36,728 nt of DNA from Elusimicrobia bacterium GWA2_62_23 (GCA_001799635.1 MGTV01000020.1:1-36728), one strand, 5' to 3'; counted from the first letter of the stretch, positions 7,119 to 15,716 are shown. Numbers and translations: made by a program. Notes: generated from the sequence alone by a model not told the origin.

Positions 7119-7595
7119 ATGAAAAAGAGCACGGCGATATTTATACAGGCGGTCATTGTGCTGATCGGCGTGGGGGCGGCCGCTTTCCTGCTTTGGGAAC
7201 CGCACGTCGAAGGCAGGAACGCGCACGCCACGCTCTTCGATATTTACTTCAAGGACCCTTTTCTGGCTTACGCGTACCTGGGATCGACCCCGTTTTTTAT
7301 GGCGCTCTTCCAGGCGTTCAAACTAGTTGGGCACGCCAAGGGCGGCGCGGGGCTCCCGCCGGAGGCACCGAAAGCTTTGCGGACCATAAGATACTGCGCG
7401 CTGGCACTTATTGGTTTCGTAGCGCTGGGAGAGGTCTTCATCATCCTTAGCGTATCGGACGACCGGGCTGGCGGGGTGTTCATGGGCCTCCTCGTCGCCT
7501 CCGGCTCCGGCCTGGTCGCCGCCGCGGCGGCGCGGCTCGGACGGATCTTGCCGAGTGGAGAAGAAAAGCGGCTACCACGCAAGGAGACAGAATAA
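7119..7595 (+). CDS. Four-span membrane protein, DUF2975-like
   Basis: A 158-residue inner-membrane protein with four hydrophobic segments at roughly residues 4-26, 46-65, 85-107 and 115-138. The arrangement and motifs (FFMALFQAF in span 2, RTIRYCALALIGF in span 3) resemble DUF2975 proteins, which are usually small membrane proteins of unknown function. The ATG at 7119 is preferred over a TTG at 7083 because the extra twelve residues lie in the repeated leader sequence. Its stop overlaps the next start by one base (TAATG), so the two are co-translated. The promoter at 7040 probably drives both. Family membership is a judgement from sequence character. Confidence 0.7.
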   Translation: MKKSTAIFIQAVIVLIGVGAAAFLLWEPHVEGRNAHATLFDIYFKDPFLAYAYLGSTPFFMALFQAFKLVGHAKGGAGLPPEAPKALRTIRYCALALIGFVALGEVFIILSVSDDRAGGVFMGLLVASGSGLVAAAAARLGRILPSGEEKRLPRKETE

Positions 7596-7858
7596 TGAAC
7601 AGAACTGATTGGCAGGGCATATTCAAGAAGCGGTTCAGGGCGATACCGGACAGCAGGGACTCGCTGCCGGGGGAAACTACCTACGATATCCCGGACAAGC
7701 AGGTCATCGTAATAATCCGCTCACCAACGCCCACGGGGGCGCTACGCGCCGAGTCGCTCACGGACTGCGAGGAATGTCTCGTAGTAAACAGGGGCCAGGG
7801 CCGCCGGGCCTTCGTGGAATGGGAAGCCATAGAGGCCATAGCCACCTCCGACAATTAA
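7595..7858 (+). CDS. Small soluble unknown protein
   Basis: An 87-residue protein of unknown function, translationally coupled to the membrane protein before it; AAGGAG lies 9-14 bases ahead of the ATG. It has a basic N-terminus (WQGIFKKRFRAIPDSRD), then short predicted strands (KQVIVIIRSP, ECLVVNRGQGRRAFVEWEAIEAI). DUF2975 partners are often small HTH regulators, but no HTH is visible here. A hairpin terminator follows at 7888, closing a two-gene operon. Confidence 0.65.
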   Translation: MNRTDWQGIFKKRFRAIPDSRDSLPGETTYDIPDKQVIVIIRSPTPTGALRAESLTDCEECLVVNRGQGRRAFVEWEAIEAIATSDN

Positions 7859-7887
7859 GACCGGGCAAAAGCCTGGCAGCCGCGGCG

Positions 7888-7922
7888 AAGATCCCCGACC
7901 ACAAGGCCGGGGATCTTTATTT
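7888..7922 (+). terminator. Intrinsic terminator after the two-gene operon
   Basis: A perfect 10-base-pair stem (7888-7897 with 7908-7917) with a 10-base loop, followed by TATTT. Confidence 0.75.
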
Positions 7923-8116
7923 CCCGGGCGGTTAGAGACTCGCCGCATCACTAAAAGGCCGGTTGACTGGCGCGGGCGCCCGTAAGCCGACAGGGCAAAA
8001 GGCCTGAGTATTAATACGAGCAGGCGGTGGGCATTGCGCCTCATGGCGGCGCGGCGGGGAAACGCTAGACTATATCAACGGCTTAAAAGCCGCAGCAGAG
8101 TGGAGGGAAAAACAAA

Positions 8117-9274
8117 ATGAAAAAGTTCAACCTGATAGCCTTGATGGCCGTAGTAGCGCTCGCAACTACCAGCGCCTACGCCCGCGAGGCTTCTTTCGAA
8201 GAAATGCTGGGGGGAGACTCCGCCAGCGTGGTCCACGGCCTGAACGCCCCGGACGCGGAACAGAAGATAAGCTTCCCCGTGCCGGCAGGCATGGAGAGCT
8301 GCAAGTACGCCTCGGTACAGGGAGATGTCTGTTCCTTTATATGCAAGAGCGGCGCTACCGTAACCCGGCCCCGTCTCAACTCCTCGGTGGCCCAGAATGG
8401 CGGCTGCGCCCTCTTCGTGATGGTGCCTGTGCAGAAAGCGGCCAAAGACCTTTTCGACGGCCCCAAGGAAACCCCGGTAGAGAACCCGCAGTATGTCTGC
8501 CAGGCCTCCGGCGGCGGCTACGCCATAGCTACCACGGGCGCGAAGCCCAGGATCTGGCAGATAGGCGGCCTGAGCGAAGGCGCGAAATCGGGCCTGGAGC
8601 TCGCAAGCGTAGCGGTAACCCCCGGCAGCCGGCCCGGCAAGCTTGAAGCCTCGGGAACGCTCACTTTCTTCGGAGAAACGCTGAAAGTCGGGCTGTCCCT
8701 TAACCCCGACGCCAAGAACGGCGGCAAGCCCTCCATGACCGCAACCCTGAACGGGGAAGCCGCCCTTAAGGACGTGCCCTGCCAGGTTTACAACTCCGGG
8801 GCCAAGTCCGAACCCGGCCGGAGCGCGGCCAAGGTTTACGCCGAAGGGCACCTGTACGCCTACAATCGCGCCACCAAGAAGTACGACACCGACATGTTCC
8901 TGCGCTGCTCGGTCACGCTGAATAACTTCAAGAGCTACCTGGACACCCAGCACGGCTCGCCGCGGGAAGTGGTCTCCGCCGACTACCGCCTGGGCGGTTT
9001 CCCGGAACTGGCCAAATACGCCGCCGGCAACGCCGTGGCCAGCGCCCCGGACCAGTATTCCGACTACGCGAACCTGCAGGGTTACTACCAGTCGGGGCTC
9101 AGCAAGGGCGTGGACGTGAACATCTTCATAGACAAGGTGCCTTCCGCGCAGGCCTTCGTGACCAATCCCGGCACGCCGTCCGACGTCTATGTGACCATGG
9201 AGAACTCGGCCACCTCCTATTTCGGCGGCAACGGCGTGAAGTGGGGCTACTGGTGCGACTTCCGCCCGAAATAG
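8117..9274 (+). CDS. Secreted cysteine-containing protein of unknown function
   Basis: A 385-residue exported protein. The N-terminus is a textbook Sec signal peptide (MKKFNLIALMAVVALATTSAYA, shown here as residues 1-22 with likely cleavage after AYA). The mature part holds about nine cysteines, several in pairs such as CKYASVQGDVCSFIC, which suggests disulfides formed in the periplasm. The middle (residues about 170-230) has strand-like repeats around GKLEASGTLTFFG. The C-terminus is aromatic-rich. A GGAGGG ribosome binding site precedes the ATG. It is a single-gene unit, closed by the hairpin at 9311. I do not recognise a family. Confidence 0.8.
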   Translation: MKKFNLIALMAVVALATTSAYAREASFEEMLGGDSASVVHGLNAPDAEQKISFPVPAGMESCKYASVQGDVCSFICKSGATVTRPRLNSSVAQNGGCALFVMVPVQKAAKDLFDGPKETPVENPQYVCQASGGGYAIATTGAKPRIWQIGGLSEGAKSGLELASVAVTPGSRPGKLEASGTLTFFGETLKVGLSLNPDAKNGGKPSMTATLNGEAALKDVPCQVYNSGAKSEPGRSAAKVYAEGHLYAYNRATKKYDTDMFLRCSVTLNNFKSYLDTQHGSPREVVSADYRLGGFPELAKYAAGNAVASAPDQYSDYANLQGYYQSGLSKGVDVNIFIDKVPSAQAFVTNPGTPSDVYVTMENSATSYFGGNGVKWGYWCDFRPK

Positions 9275-9310
9275 CCGCATACGTCTACCCGGAGCGTTGT
9301 AACGCCCTGA

Positions 9311-9342
9311 AGGTCCCCGGTGAGAGCCGGGGACCTCTCATT
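9311..9342 (+). terminator. Intrinsic terminator after the secreted protein gene
   Basis: A perfect 10-base-pair stem (9311-9320 with 9327-9336) with loop TGAGAG, followed by CTCATTT. Confidence 0.75.
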
Positions 9343-9460
9343 TCGCGGTCCCGCATTTATTGTTCGTTCCGCTTCCGTCTTTTAAAAGTTAAAATATACC
9401 TTTAAAGGCGAACGCGGTTTTTGCCGTACCGGCCGCGCGCATCCGACGAGGAAAGGCACA

Positions 9461-10216
9461 ATGGAAATACTTATCACCAACGACGACGGGATCTACGCCG
9501 AGGGCATTTACGCGCTGGCCGTGGCACTTAAGAAGGCCGGCAACGTGACCGTGGTGGCCCCGGACACCCAGCGCAGCGCCGTCGGGCACGCCATCACCAT
9601 CACCGACCCGCTGCGCGTCACCGAAGCCCGCCGCAACGGCAAGTTCTTCGGCTACGCGGCCAGCGGCACCCCCGCCGACTGCGTGAAGCTCGGCATCAAG
9701 GCCATCATGAAGAAGCGCCCCGACCTGGTGGTCTCGGGCATAAACCTGGGCGGCAACCAGGCCTATAATATCCTCTACTCCGGCACCGTCTCCGGCGCCA
9801 CGGAAGGCGCGCTCCTGGGCATCCCGTCCATGGCCGTTTCGCTGGACACGTTCAAGAACCCGGATTTCGGCCCGTCGGCGGAGTTCGCGGTGAAGGTGGC
9901 CAGGCAGATGGCCAGGCGCCCGCTGCCCAAGGGCACGCTGCTCAACGTGAACCTGCCCAACCTCCCGGCGAAGAAGATCAAAGGTGTGCGGGTGACCAAC
10001 CAGAGCCGCACCTGTTTCAACGACTGGTTCGAGAAGCGCACCGACCCGCACGGCAACACCTATTACTGGATGACCGGCGACTACGAGCCCAAGGACGCCG
10101 ACAAGGCCAGCGACCTCAACGCCCTGCGCGCCGGCTACGTCTCCGTGACGCCCATCCAGTTCGACCTGACCGACTACAAGTTCCTCAGCGAGCTGGAAGG
10201 CTGGGACCTGCACTAA
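9461..10216 (+). CDS. surE: 5'/3'-nucleotidase SurE
   Basis: Metal-dependent phosphatase acting on nucleoside 5'- and 3'-monophosphates in the cytoplasm. The SurE signature is complete: ITNDDG at residues 5-10 (metal ligands D8 and D9), APDTQRSAVGHAIT with the conserved serine, GTPADCVK, and SGINLGGN with the ligand asparagine. The length of 251 is typical. AGGAAAGG precedes the ATG. It heads a forward gene train. surE and pcm are classic neighbours in many bacteria, and pcm lies four genes downstream here with a peptidase between, so the old stationary-phase survival cluster is partly kept. Confidence 0.95.
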   Translation: MEILITNDDGIYAEGIYALAVALKKAGNVTVVAPDTQRSAVGHAITITDPLRVTEARRNGKFFGYAASGTPADCVKLGIKAIMKKRPDLVVSGINLGGNQAYNILYSGTVSGATEGALLGIPSMAVSLDTFKNPDFGPSAEFAVKVARQMARRPLPKGTLLNVNLPNLPAKKIKGVRVTNQSRTCFNDWFEKRTDPHGNTYYWMTGDYEPKDADKASDLNALRAGYVSVTPIQFDLTDYKFLSELEGWDLH

Positions 10217-10225
10217 GGAGAGCGC

Positions 10226-10861
10226 ATGAAGACCCTGATACTCGCCCTTTTGACCTGCTGCGCGGCGCGCGCCGCCGCCCTGGAGGAAGCCGTAATAACC
10301 GATCCCGGCGCCGAGACCGCCCCGGCGCAGGAAGAAGTGAAAGCCCCTGAGCCGCCCAAGCCGCCTTTCAAGCCCTCGCCCGAAGCCCGCCTGGCCGCCC
10401 TGAACCTGGCCCTGCTGCTGGAGCGCGGCGGGGAAATACCCGCGGATCGCCTGGCCGCCCTGGCCCCGCAGCTGGCGGCCTTCAACTCCGCCGCTGAGCA
10501 GGCCCTGGGCGCGGAGCTGCTGGCCGACGCCGCCGCCGAGCGCTCGAAAAAAGCGCTGCAGAAGGTGCGCACCGCCCTGCAGGTGTGGTTCGGCGATAAC
10601 GGGGGGAAATACCCGCCCGACCTGGCCGCCCTCGTTCCTTCCTACCTGCCCGCCCTGCCGGAACTGCGGCTGCCCGGCCACCCCCTGACCGATAAGGTCA
10701 CGGTCATCAACACCAAAAAATACGACGCCGACCTGGCGAAGGCCGTTACCGATTCCGGCGGCTGGCTCTATTTCTCCGGCGAAGAGTCCGCCAACCGCGG
10801 CCTGCTGGTGATAGATTGCTCGCACAAGTCCCCGGCGGGGCAGGAATACTTCAAATACTGA
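10226..10861 (+). CDS. Exported protein with pseudopilin-like C-terminal domain
   Basis: A 211-residue protein with a short signal peptide (MKTLILALLTCCAARAAA), a proline- and alanine-rich linker and a helical middle. The C-terminal region resembles the globular part of type II secretion and type IV pilins (DNGGKYPPDLAALVPSYL, GGWLYF, GLLVIDCS, GQEYFKY). The long hydrophobic methylated N-terminal helix and the G/F-T-L-x-E cleavage motif of true pilins are absent. It is probably periplasmic rather than a fibre subunit. It starts 9 bases after surE with AAGGAG. Function unknown. Confidence 0.7.
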   Translation: MKTLILALLTCCAARAAALEEAVITDPGAETAPAQEEVKAPEPPKPPFKPSPEARLAALNLALLLERGGEIPADRLAALAPQLAAFNSAAEQALGAELLADAAAERSKKALQKVRTALQVWFGDNGGKYPPDLAALVPSYLPALPELRLPGHPLTDKVTVINTKKYDADLAKAVTDSGGWLYFSGEESANRGLLVIDCSHKSPAGQEYFKY

Positions 10862-10868
10862 GGCGACG

Positions 10869-12830
10869 ATGATAAAAGAAGAAACGCTCAACCGCACCAT
10901 AGAGAAACTGACCAGGAAATACCCGTCCGAAACCGAACGCATAGGCCTGTGCGTGCGCCAGGCCGCCGCCCTCTGGAACACCCGGGTGGACGGGACCGCC
11001 GCTGAGTTCTCGCGTTTCTGCCGCGACAATTTCCTGATAGGGCCCGAACTGGAGAAACTGCAGGCCTCCTTCGAGAACAAGCTGGAGAGCGTTAACGGGC
11101 ATTTCAACGCCCTGCTGCTTAAGCTCCGGCGCGAAGTGGACGAGGACACCGGCCCGCTGGGCCCGGCCGACCGCCTGTTCGCGGCCTGCGCCCCCGGCGC
11201 GCATTTCACCGAGGACATGTTCCGGGCGAGGCTGGCCTTCCTGGTGCTGCTCAACTTCCCGGTAAAGACGCTGGAGACCTGCCTGGAAAAAGGCGCCGGC
11301 TGGACCCGCGACGAGTGGGCCGCCGCGCGCCTGGCGCAGGGCTTCGCCTACCGCGTGCCCGCCGAGGTCAACCGGGAGCTGGCGGCCGCCGAATCCGAGG
11401 CCGAGCAGTACATCGCCTCCTACAACGTTTTCCTGAACAAGGTCACCGGCCCCGACGGGGAAGAACTTTTTCCCAAAGGCCTCAAGCTGATCTCGCACTG
11501 GGGCCTGCGCGACTACCTCAAGGGTCTCTACTCCAACCCCGACGGGCTGAAGGGCCAGCGCGTGATCCAGAAGGTAATGGAGCGCATCATAGCCCAGGAG
11601 ATCCCGCTCAAGGCGGTGAATTCGGACAAGCACGTCTGGGACCCGGCGGCCAATACGCTCGACGGCGGCAAGGCCGACAGGGAACCGGACACCCGCTACG
11701 AAAGATTCCTGGACATCTTCCGCGCCCACCTCAAGGAAGACCAGTACTATCCCTTCGCGCCCACGCACATGGACCGCAAGTTCAAGATCGCCAGGGAGAT
11801 CCCCGAGGACGAAGTGGAGGCGCTGTTCACCTCCCTGCTCGAGGCCAAAGAGGGCAAGGAGGCCGCCGCCCTGATAGCCGCGCGGCTGGGCCGCCCGCTG
11901 GAGCCTTTCGATATCTGGTACGACGGGTTCAAGGCCCGCTCCGGGGTGAAGCAGGCGGACCTGGACGCCGCCGTGACGGCCCGCTACCCGAACGCGGCCG
12001 CTTTCCAGCGCGACATCCCGGAAATACTGCGCAAGCTCGGTTTCTCGCCCGACACGGCCAAGTTCGTGGCCGACCGGGTGGAGGTGAACGCGGCCCGCGG
12101 CGCGGGCCACGCCTGGGGCCCAGGCATGCGCGGGGAAAAGGCGCGCCTGCGAACCAGGGTGCCCAAGGGCGGCATGGACTACCAGGGCTTCAACGTGGCC
12201 ATGCACGAGCTGGGCCACTGCACCGAGCAGGTCTTCTCGCTCTACCGGGTGGACCACACCCTGCTGGCGCGCGTGCCAAACACCGCCTTCACTGAAGGTT
12301 TCGCCTTCGTCTTCCAGGACAGGGACCTCGACGTGCTCGGCCTGTCCAGGCCGGACCCGGAGACCCTGCACCTCAAGAACCTGGACGCTTTCTGGTCGGC
12401 CAGGGAAATAGCCGGCGTGGCGCTGGTGGACATGAACGTATGGCGCTGGCTGTACAAGAACAAGGACGCGGAAGCCGCGGACCTGCGCCAGGCCGTGGTG
12501 GAGATAGCCAAAAGCGTCTGGGACCGCCACTACGCGCCCCTCCTGGGAGCCAAGGGCAGCCCGCTGCTGGGCATCTATTCCCACATGATCAGCAGCGCCC
12601 TCTACCTGCCGGATTACCCGCTGGGGCATATCATCGCCTTCCAGATAGAGGAATACTTCAGGGACCACGTACTCGCCGAGGAAATGGAGCGCATGTGCGT
12701 GCAGGGCTCCATAACGCCGCGCGAGTGGATGCGCCGGGCCGTGGGCGCGGACATTTCTCCGGAGCCCATGCTGAAGGCGGCGGGGCGCGCGCTTAAGGCC
12801 CTCACGGAAAAGCAGGGAGCCCGCCGGTGA
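10869..12830 (+). CDS. HELGH zinc metallopeptidase, M3-like
   Basis: A 653-residue gluzincin peptidase without a signal peptide, so probably cytoplasmic. The zinc site is MHELGH, with H446, E447 and H450, and the third ligand is probably E476 in FTEGFAF. The mostly helical sequence and overall length fit the M3 oligopeptidase class, although the motif is HELGH rather than the common HEFGH. Residues downstream (SSALYLPDYPLGHIIAFQIEEYF) resemble the tyrosine-rich C-terminal substrate helix of M3-type enzymes. It starts 8 bases after the previous gene with GAGGCG. It likely trims oligopeptides; the exact family cannot be fixed by eye. Confidence 0.8.
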   Translation: MIKEETLNRTIEKLTRKYPSETERIGLCVRQAAALWNTRVDGTAAEFSRFCRDNFLIGPELEKLQASFENKLESVNGHFNALLLKLRREVDEDTGPLGPADRLFAACAPGAHFTEDMFRARLAFLVLLNFPVKTLETCLEKGAGWTRDEWAAARLAQGFAYRVPAEVNRELAAAESEAEQYIASYNVFLNKVTGPDGEELFPKGLKLISHWGLRDYLKGLYSNPDGLKGQRVIQKVMERIIAQEIPLKAVNSDKHVWDPAANTLDGGKADREPDTRYERFLDIFRAHLKEDQYYPFAPTHMDRKFKIAREIPEDEVEALFTSLLEAKEGKEAAALIAARLGRPLEPFDIWYDGFKARSGVKQADLDAAVTARYPNAAAFQRDIPEILRKLGFSPDTAKFVADRVEVNAARGAGHAWGPGMRGEKARLRTRVPKGGMDYQGFNVAMHELGHCTEQVFSLYRVDHTLLARVPNTAFTEGFAFVFQDRDLDVLGLSRPDPETLHLKNLDAFWSAREIAGVALVDMNVWRWLYKNKDAEAADLRQAVVEIAKSVWDRHYAPLLGAKGSPLLGIYSHMISSALYLPDYPLGHIIAFQIEEYFRDHVLAEEMERMCVQGSITPREWMRRAVGADISPEPMLKAAGRALKALTEKQGARR

Positions 12831-12839
12831 ACGGCCATT

Positions 12840-13211
12840 ATGAACCCTAAAGAATACTCGCTGATCGCGGTGGTGGGCGTCTCCGACGACGCGTCCAAGT
12901 ACGGGCACAAGATCTTCCGGGACCTGCTCAACGCAGGCTACCCGGTGAAAGGAGTGAACCCCAAGGGCGGGTTCGTGCTGGGCAGCCAGCTCTACAAGAG
13001 CGTTTCCGAAATAGAGAAGCGGCCCGACCTGGTAATAACCGTAGTGCACCCGGCCGTAACCGAAAAAATCGTAGAAGAATGCAACAAGCTCGGCGTGAAG
13101 ACCATCTGGATGCAGCCCGGCTCGGAATCCGCCCAAGCCGTGGAGAAAGCCGCTGAGTACGGCATCAAGACCATAACCGCCTGTTTCATGGTGGTAAAGG
13201 GAGTCTGGTAG
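12840..13211 (+). CDS. CoA-binding protein (YccU-like)
   Basis: A single-domain Rossmann-type CoA-binding protein of 123 residues. The family pattern is complete: IAVVGVSDDASKYGHKIFRDL near the N-terminus, GYPVKGVNPK, PDLVITVVHPAVTEKIVEE and KTIWMQPGSES. Such proteins bind CoA or a related nucleotide, and their cellular role is poorly known. The start lies only 10 bases after the peptidase gene and has a weak ribosome binding site. Its stop overlaps the GTG of pcm by one base. Confidence 0.85.
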   Translation: MNPKEYSLIAVVGVSDDASKYGHKIFRDLLNAGYPVKGVNPKGGFVLGSQLYKSVSEIEKRPDLVITVVHPAVTEKIVEECNKLGVKTIWMQPGSESAQAVEKAAEYGIKTITACFMVVKGVW

Positions 13212-13873
13212 TGATACAAAAGCTGCTGGGGCAGAAATACGGCGACTACCTGGCCTTCATCCGCCGCCAGATGATAAAGGACCAGATAGAGTCGCGCGGC
13301 GTTAAAGACCCGCGCGTGCTGGCCGCCATGGACAAGGTCTGCCGCCACTGCTTCGTCACCGAAGACATGCTAAGCCGCTCCTACGAGGATTACCCGCTGC
13401 CGCTGGCCCGCGGCCAGACAATTTCCCAGCCCTATATCGTAGCGCTCATGAGCGAACTCGCCGGCCTGGCCGGCGGGGAGCGGGTGCTGGAGATCGGCAC
13501 CGGCTCCGGCTACCAGGCCGCCGTGCTGGCGGAACTGGCGGCCGAAGTGGACACGGTGGAATTGTTCGCCGACCTCTCGGCCGCGGCGCAGGCTCGCCTG
13601 GCCAAGCTGGGCTACGCCAACATAAATTTCAGGACCGGAGACGGCGCCGCCGGCTGGCCGGAACGGGCGCCTTACGACGCCATAGTGGTCACCTGCGCCG
13701 CCCCGGCCATCCCCGAAGCGCTCGCGGCCCAGCTCAAGCCCGGCGGCCGGCTGGTGATACCCGTAGGCACCGGCGCGCAGGAACTGCGCCTGGCCATAAA
13801 AACTCCGGAAGGCCTTAAGGAACGCGCGGTAGCTGGCGTCTCCTTCGTTCCTATGCTCAGGGAGGGCGCGTGA
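13211..13873 (+). CDS. pcm: Protein-L-isoaspartate O-methyltransferase
   Basis: A SAM-dependent enzyme that methylates L-isoaspartyl residues so that damaged proteins can be repaired. Recognisable features are MIKDQIESRGVKDPRVLAAM, the substrate-loop region RGQTISQPYIVA, motif I VLEIGTGSGYQAAVLAEL and APYDAIVVTCAAP. The length of 220 is typical. The GTG start overlaps the stop of the CoA-binding gene and has an AGGGA upstream. An internal ATG 20 codons on is the only other candidate. The last bases overlap the next gene (GTGA). Confidence 0.93.
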   Translation: MIQKLLGQKYGDYLAFIRRQMIKDQIESRGVKDPRVLAAMDKVCRHCFVTEDMLSRSYEDYPLPLARGQTISQPYIVALMSELAGLAGGERVLEIGTGSGYQAAVLAELAAEVDTVELFADLSAAAQARLAKLGYANINFRTGDGAAGWPERAPYDAIVVTCAAPAIPEALAAQLKPGGRLVIPVGTGAQELRLAIKTPEGLKERAVAGVSFVPMLREGA

Positions 13874-14733
13874 AACACCTGGCTTTTCGCATAGGCTGGC
13901 GCTTGCTGTTCTACCCGGGCCTCATCTACGCTGTATTCTCCTTCATCTTCTTCTGGCTGTACGCCCACCCCAAGCGCTATACCGGCGCCTACACGCCGGG
14001 GGATTTCGGCCTTAAGCCGGAACCGGTAAAACTTAACACCTCCGACGGCGTGGAGCTGGACGGCTGGTTCATCCCCAACAAGGCGTCGAAAAAAGCCGTA
14101 ATGGTCTGCCACGGCTACCCCATGGACAAGTCCGACGTGCTAGGGCTGACGGTCTTCCTGGCGCGGGAATTCAACCTGCTCTATTTCGATTTCAGGGCCA
14201 CCGGCCGCAGCGGCGGCTTCTTTTCCACCGGCGGCGCGCGCGAGGTGCGCGACATAGACGCCGCGGTGAAGTTCCTGGAGGACCGCGGCTTCGCGGGCAG
14301 GATCGGGGCCTTCGGTTTCTCCATGGGCGGGGCATCCATCCTGCTGTCGCCCAACCCGGGCATAAAGGCCCGCGTGCTCGACGCCCCTTACGCCGACCTC
14401 GGCGGGGAGCTGGACTACGTTTTCGGGGCCTGGGGCGTCTGGCGCAAGCCGCTGCTGCTGATGATGAAGGGCTGGAGCCTGCTGTTCACCGGCGTGAACA
14501 TCAACGCGGTCAGCCCGGCGAAGGCGGCCGCGGGCCTAACCACGCCGCTGCTGCTGGTGCACGGCGACGCCGACCGCCAGGTGCCGCTGGAGAATTCCCG
14601 GCGCATCAAGGCCGCCTATCCGGCGGCGGAACTCTGGGTGGTGAAAGGCGCGGGGCACGGCGAGAACTGGTACAAGGCCGGCAACGCATACGAAGTGCGG
14701 GTGAAAGCCTTCTTCAACGCCGGGCTTAAATAA
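13870..14733 (+). CDS. Membrane-anchored alpha/beta hydrolase
   Basis: A 287-residue alpha/beta-hydrolase of the dienelactone-hydrolase / S9-like type. One N-terminal membrane span (about residues 12-36) anchors the catalytic domain. The motifs are HGYPMDKSDV (oxyanion region), the nucleophile elbow GFSMGG, LLVHGDADRQVPL with the acid, and GAGHGENW with the histidine. A GTG start overlaps pcm by four bases. The ABC exporter genes follow closely. The substrate cannot be told from sequence. Confidence 0.85.
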   Translation: MKHLAFRIGWRLLFYPGLIYAVFSFIFFWLYAHPKRYTGAYTPGDFGLKPEPVKLNTSDGVELDGWFIPNKASKKAVMVCHGYPMDKSDVLGLTVFLAREFNLLYFDFRATGRSGGFFSTGGAREVRDIDAAVKFLEDRGFAGRIGAFGFSMGGASILLSPNPGIKARVLDAPYADLGGELDYVFGAWGVWRKPLLLMMKGWSLLFTGVNINAVSPAKAAAGLTTPLLLVHGDADRQVPLENSRRIKAAYPAAELWVVKGAGHGENWYKAGNAYEVRVKAFFNAGLK

Positions 14734-14741
14734 GGAACTTT

Positions 14742-15716
14742 ATGGCCGCTATCAAGACGGAGAACCTGGTAAAGCGCTACGCCGAAGTGACGGCGGTGAA
14801 CGGCGTTTCGCTGGAGATCAAGGAGGGGGAGGTGTTCGGGCTGCTGGGCCCCAACGGCGCCGGCAAGACCACCCTTATCAGCATGCTCGCCACTCTGGTG
14901 CGGCCCACTTCGGGCTCGGCCCTGGTGGCCGGCCGCGACATCAACCGGGAACCGCTGGAAGTGCGCCGCAACATCGGCATAGTCTTCCAGGAGCCCAGCG
15001 TGGACGACCTGCTCACCGCGCGCGAGAACCTCTACCTGCATTCCATGCTTTACGGCATGCCGCGCAAGGAGATAGCCCCCGCCATAGAGAAGATGCTGCG
15101 CCTGGTGAACCTCTCCGACCGCGCCGAAAGCCTGGTGAAGACCTATTCGGGCGGCATGCGGCGGCGCCTGGAAATAGCACGCGGCCTGATCCACGGGCCG
15201 AAGATCCTTTTCCTCGACGAGCCCACCCTCGGCCTGGACCCGGCCAGCCGCAAGGCGGTCTGGAGCCACATCCGCGAGCTGAAGCAGGCGCACAACACCA
15301 CCATCATCCTCACCACACATTACATGGAAGAGGCTGACAGCCTGGCCGACCGCATAGCCATCATCAACCGCGGCAAGATCATAGAGCTGGACACGCCGGA
15401 GGCCCTGAAGCGCAAGGTGGGCGAGGACCTGGTCTTCATCGCCGGCCCGGTGGACGAGGCCGCGGTGCGCGCCCTGCCGTTCGTGAAGACCTTTGAGCGG
15501 GAGGGCGGCCGCAGCAAGATCAGCATCCAGAACTCGGGCGCCAACCTGCACGCCCTGCTCAACGCCGCCGGCAGGATAGAGGAAGTTGAGGTACGCCGGG
15601 TCACGCTCGACGACGTCTTCCTCAAGTTCGCCGGCCAGCAGATCTCCGACGACGCGGACGAGAAGGCCGAGGGCATCTTTGAACGCATCGCCGTCAATAA
15701 GGCGGTGCGCCGATGA
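14742..15716 (+). CDS. ABC exporter ATP-binding subunit, DrrA-like
   Basis: A 324-residue ATPase of the DrrA/NodI/CcmA type. The Walker A motif GPNGAGKT includes K42, the Q-loop is IVFQEP, the signature is YSGGMRRRLE near 135, and Walker B is ILFLDEPTLGLD, followed by the H-loop TTHYMEEAD. The C-terminal extension of about 90 residues is usual for this subfamily. AAGGA precedes the ATG. Its last four bases overlap the permease gene, giving a two-component exporter whose substrate (drug, lipid or polysaccharide) is open. Confidence 0.92.
   Translation: MAAIKTENLVKRYAEVTAVNGVSLEIKEGEVFGLLGPNGAGKTTLISMLATLVRPTSGSALVAGRDINREPLEVRRNIGIVFQEPSVDDLLTARENLYLHSMLYGMPRKEIAPAIEKMLRLVNLSDRAESLVKTYSGGMRRRLEIARGLIHGPKILFLDEPTLGLDPASRKAVWSHIRELKQAHNTTIILTTHYMEEADSLADRIAIINRGKIIELDTPEALKRKVGEDLVFIAGPVDEAAVRALPFVKTFEREGGRSKISIQNSGANLHALLNAAGRIEEVEVRRVTLDDVFLKFAGQQISDDADEKAEGIFERIAVNKAVRR

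Larger units (their letters stand above)
6991..7121 (+). repeat. Direct repeat copy 2 (terminator plus promoter)
   Basis: Partner of the copy at 4513. It contains the terminator at 7007-7033 and the promoter at 7040-7068, then GGGTTAG and AAGACCT motifs shared with copy 1, and leads into the ATG at 7119. It marks the change from A+T-rich accessory DNA to G+C-rich core. Confidence 0.7.

Noticed and set aside
7119..7858. Toxin-antitoxin pair
   Set aside because: The first gene is a four-span membrane protein and the second shows no antitoxin or toxin fold. Close coupling alone is not enough.
8075..9280. A 401-codon reverse frame
   Set aside because: Antisense to the secreted protein with the clear signal peptide; low-complexity Gly/Val/His-rich composition without motifs.
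9389..11254. A 621-codon reverse frame
   Set aside because: Runs across surE and two other genes on the opposite strand; Arg/Gly-rich with no domains.
10851..13136. A 761-codon open frame on the reverse strand
   Set aside because: It is antisense to the metallopeptidase and the following gene, which both have ribosome binding sites and motifs. Long antisense frames are expected in G+C-rich coding DNA.
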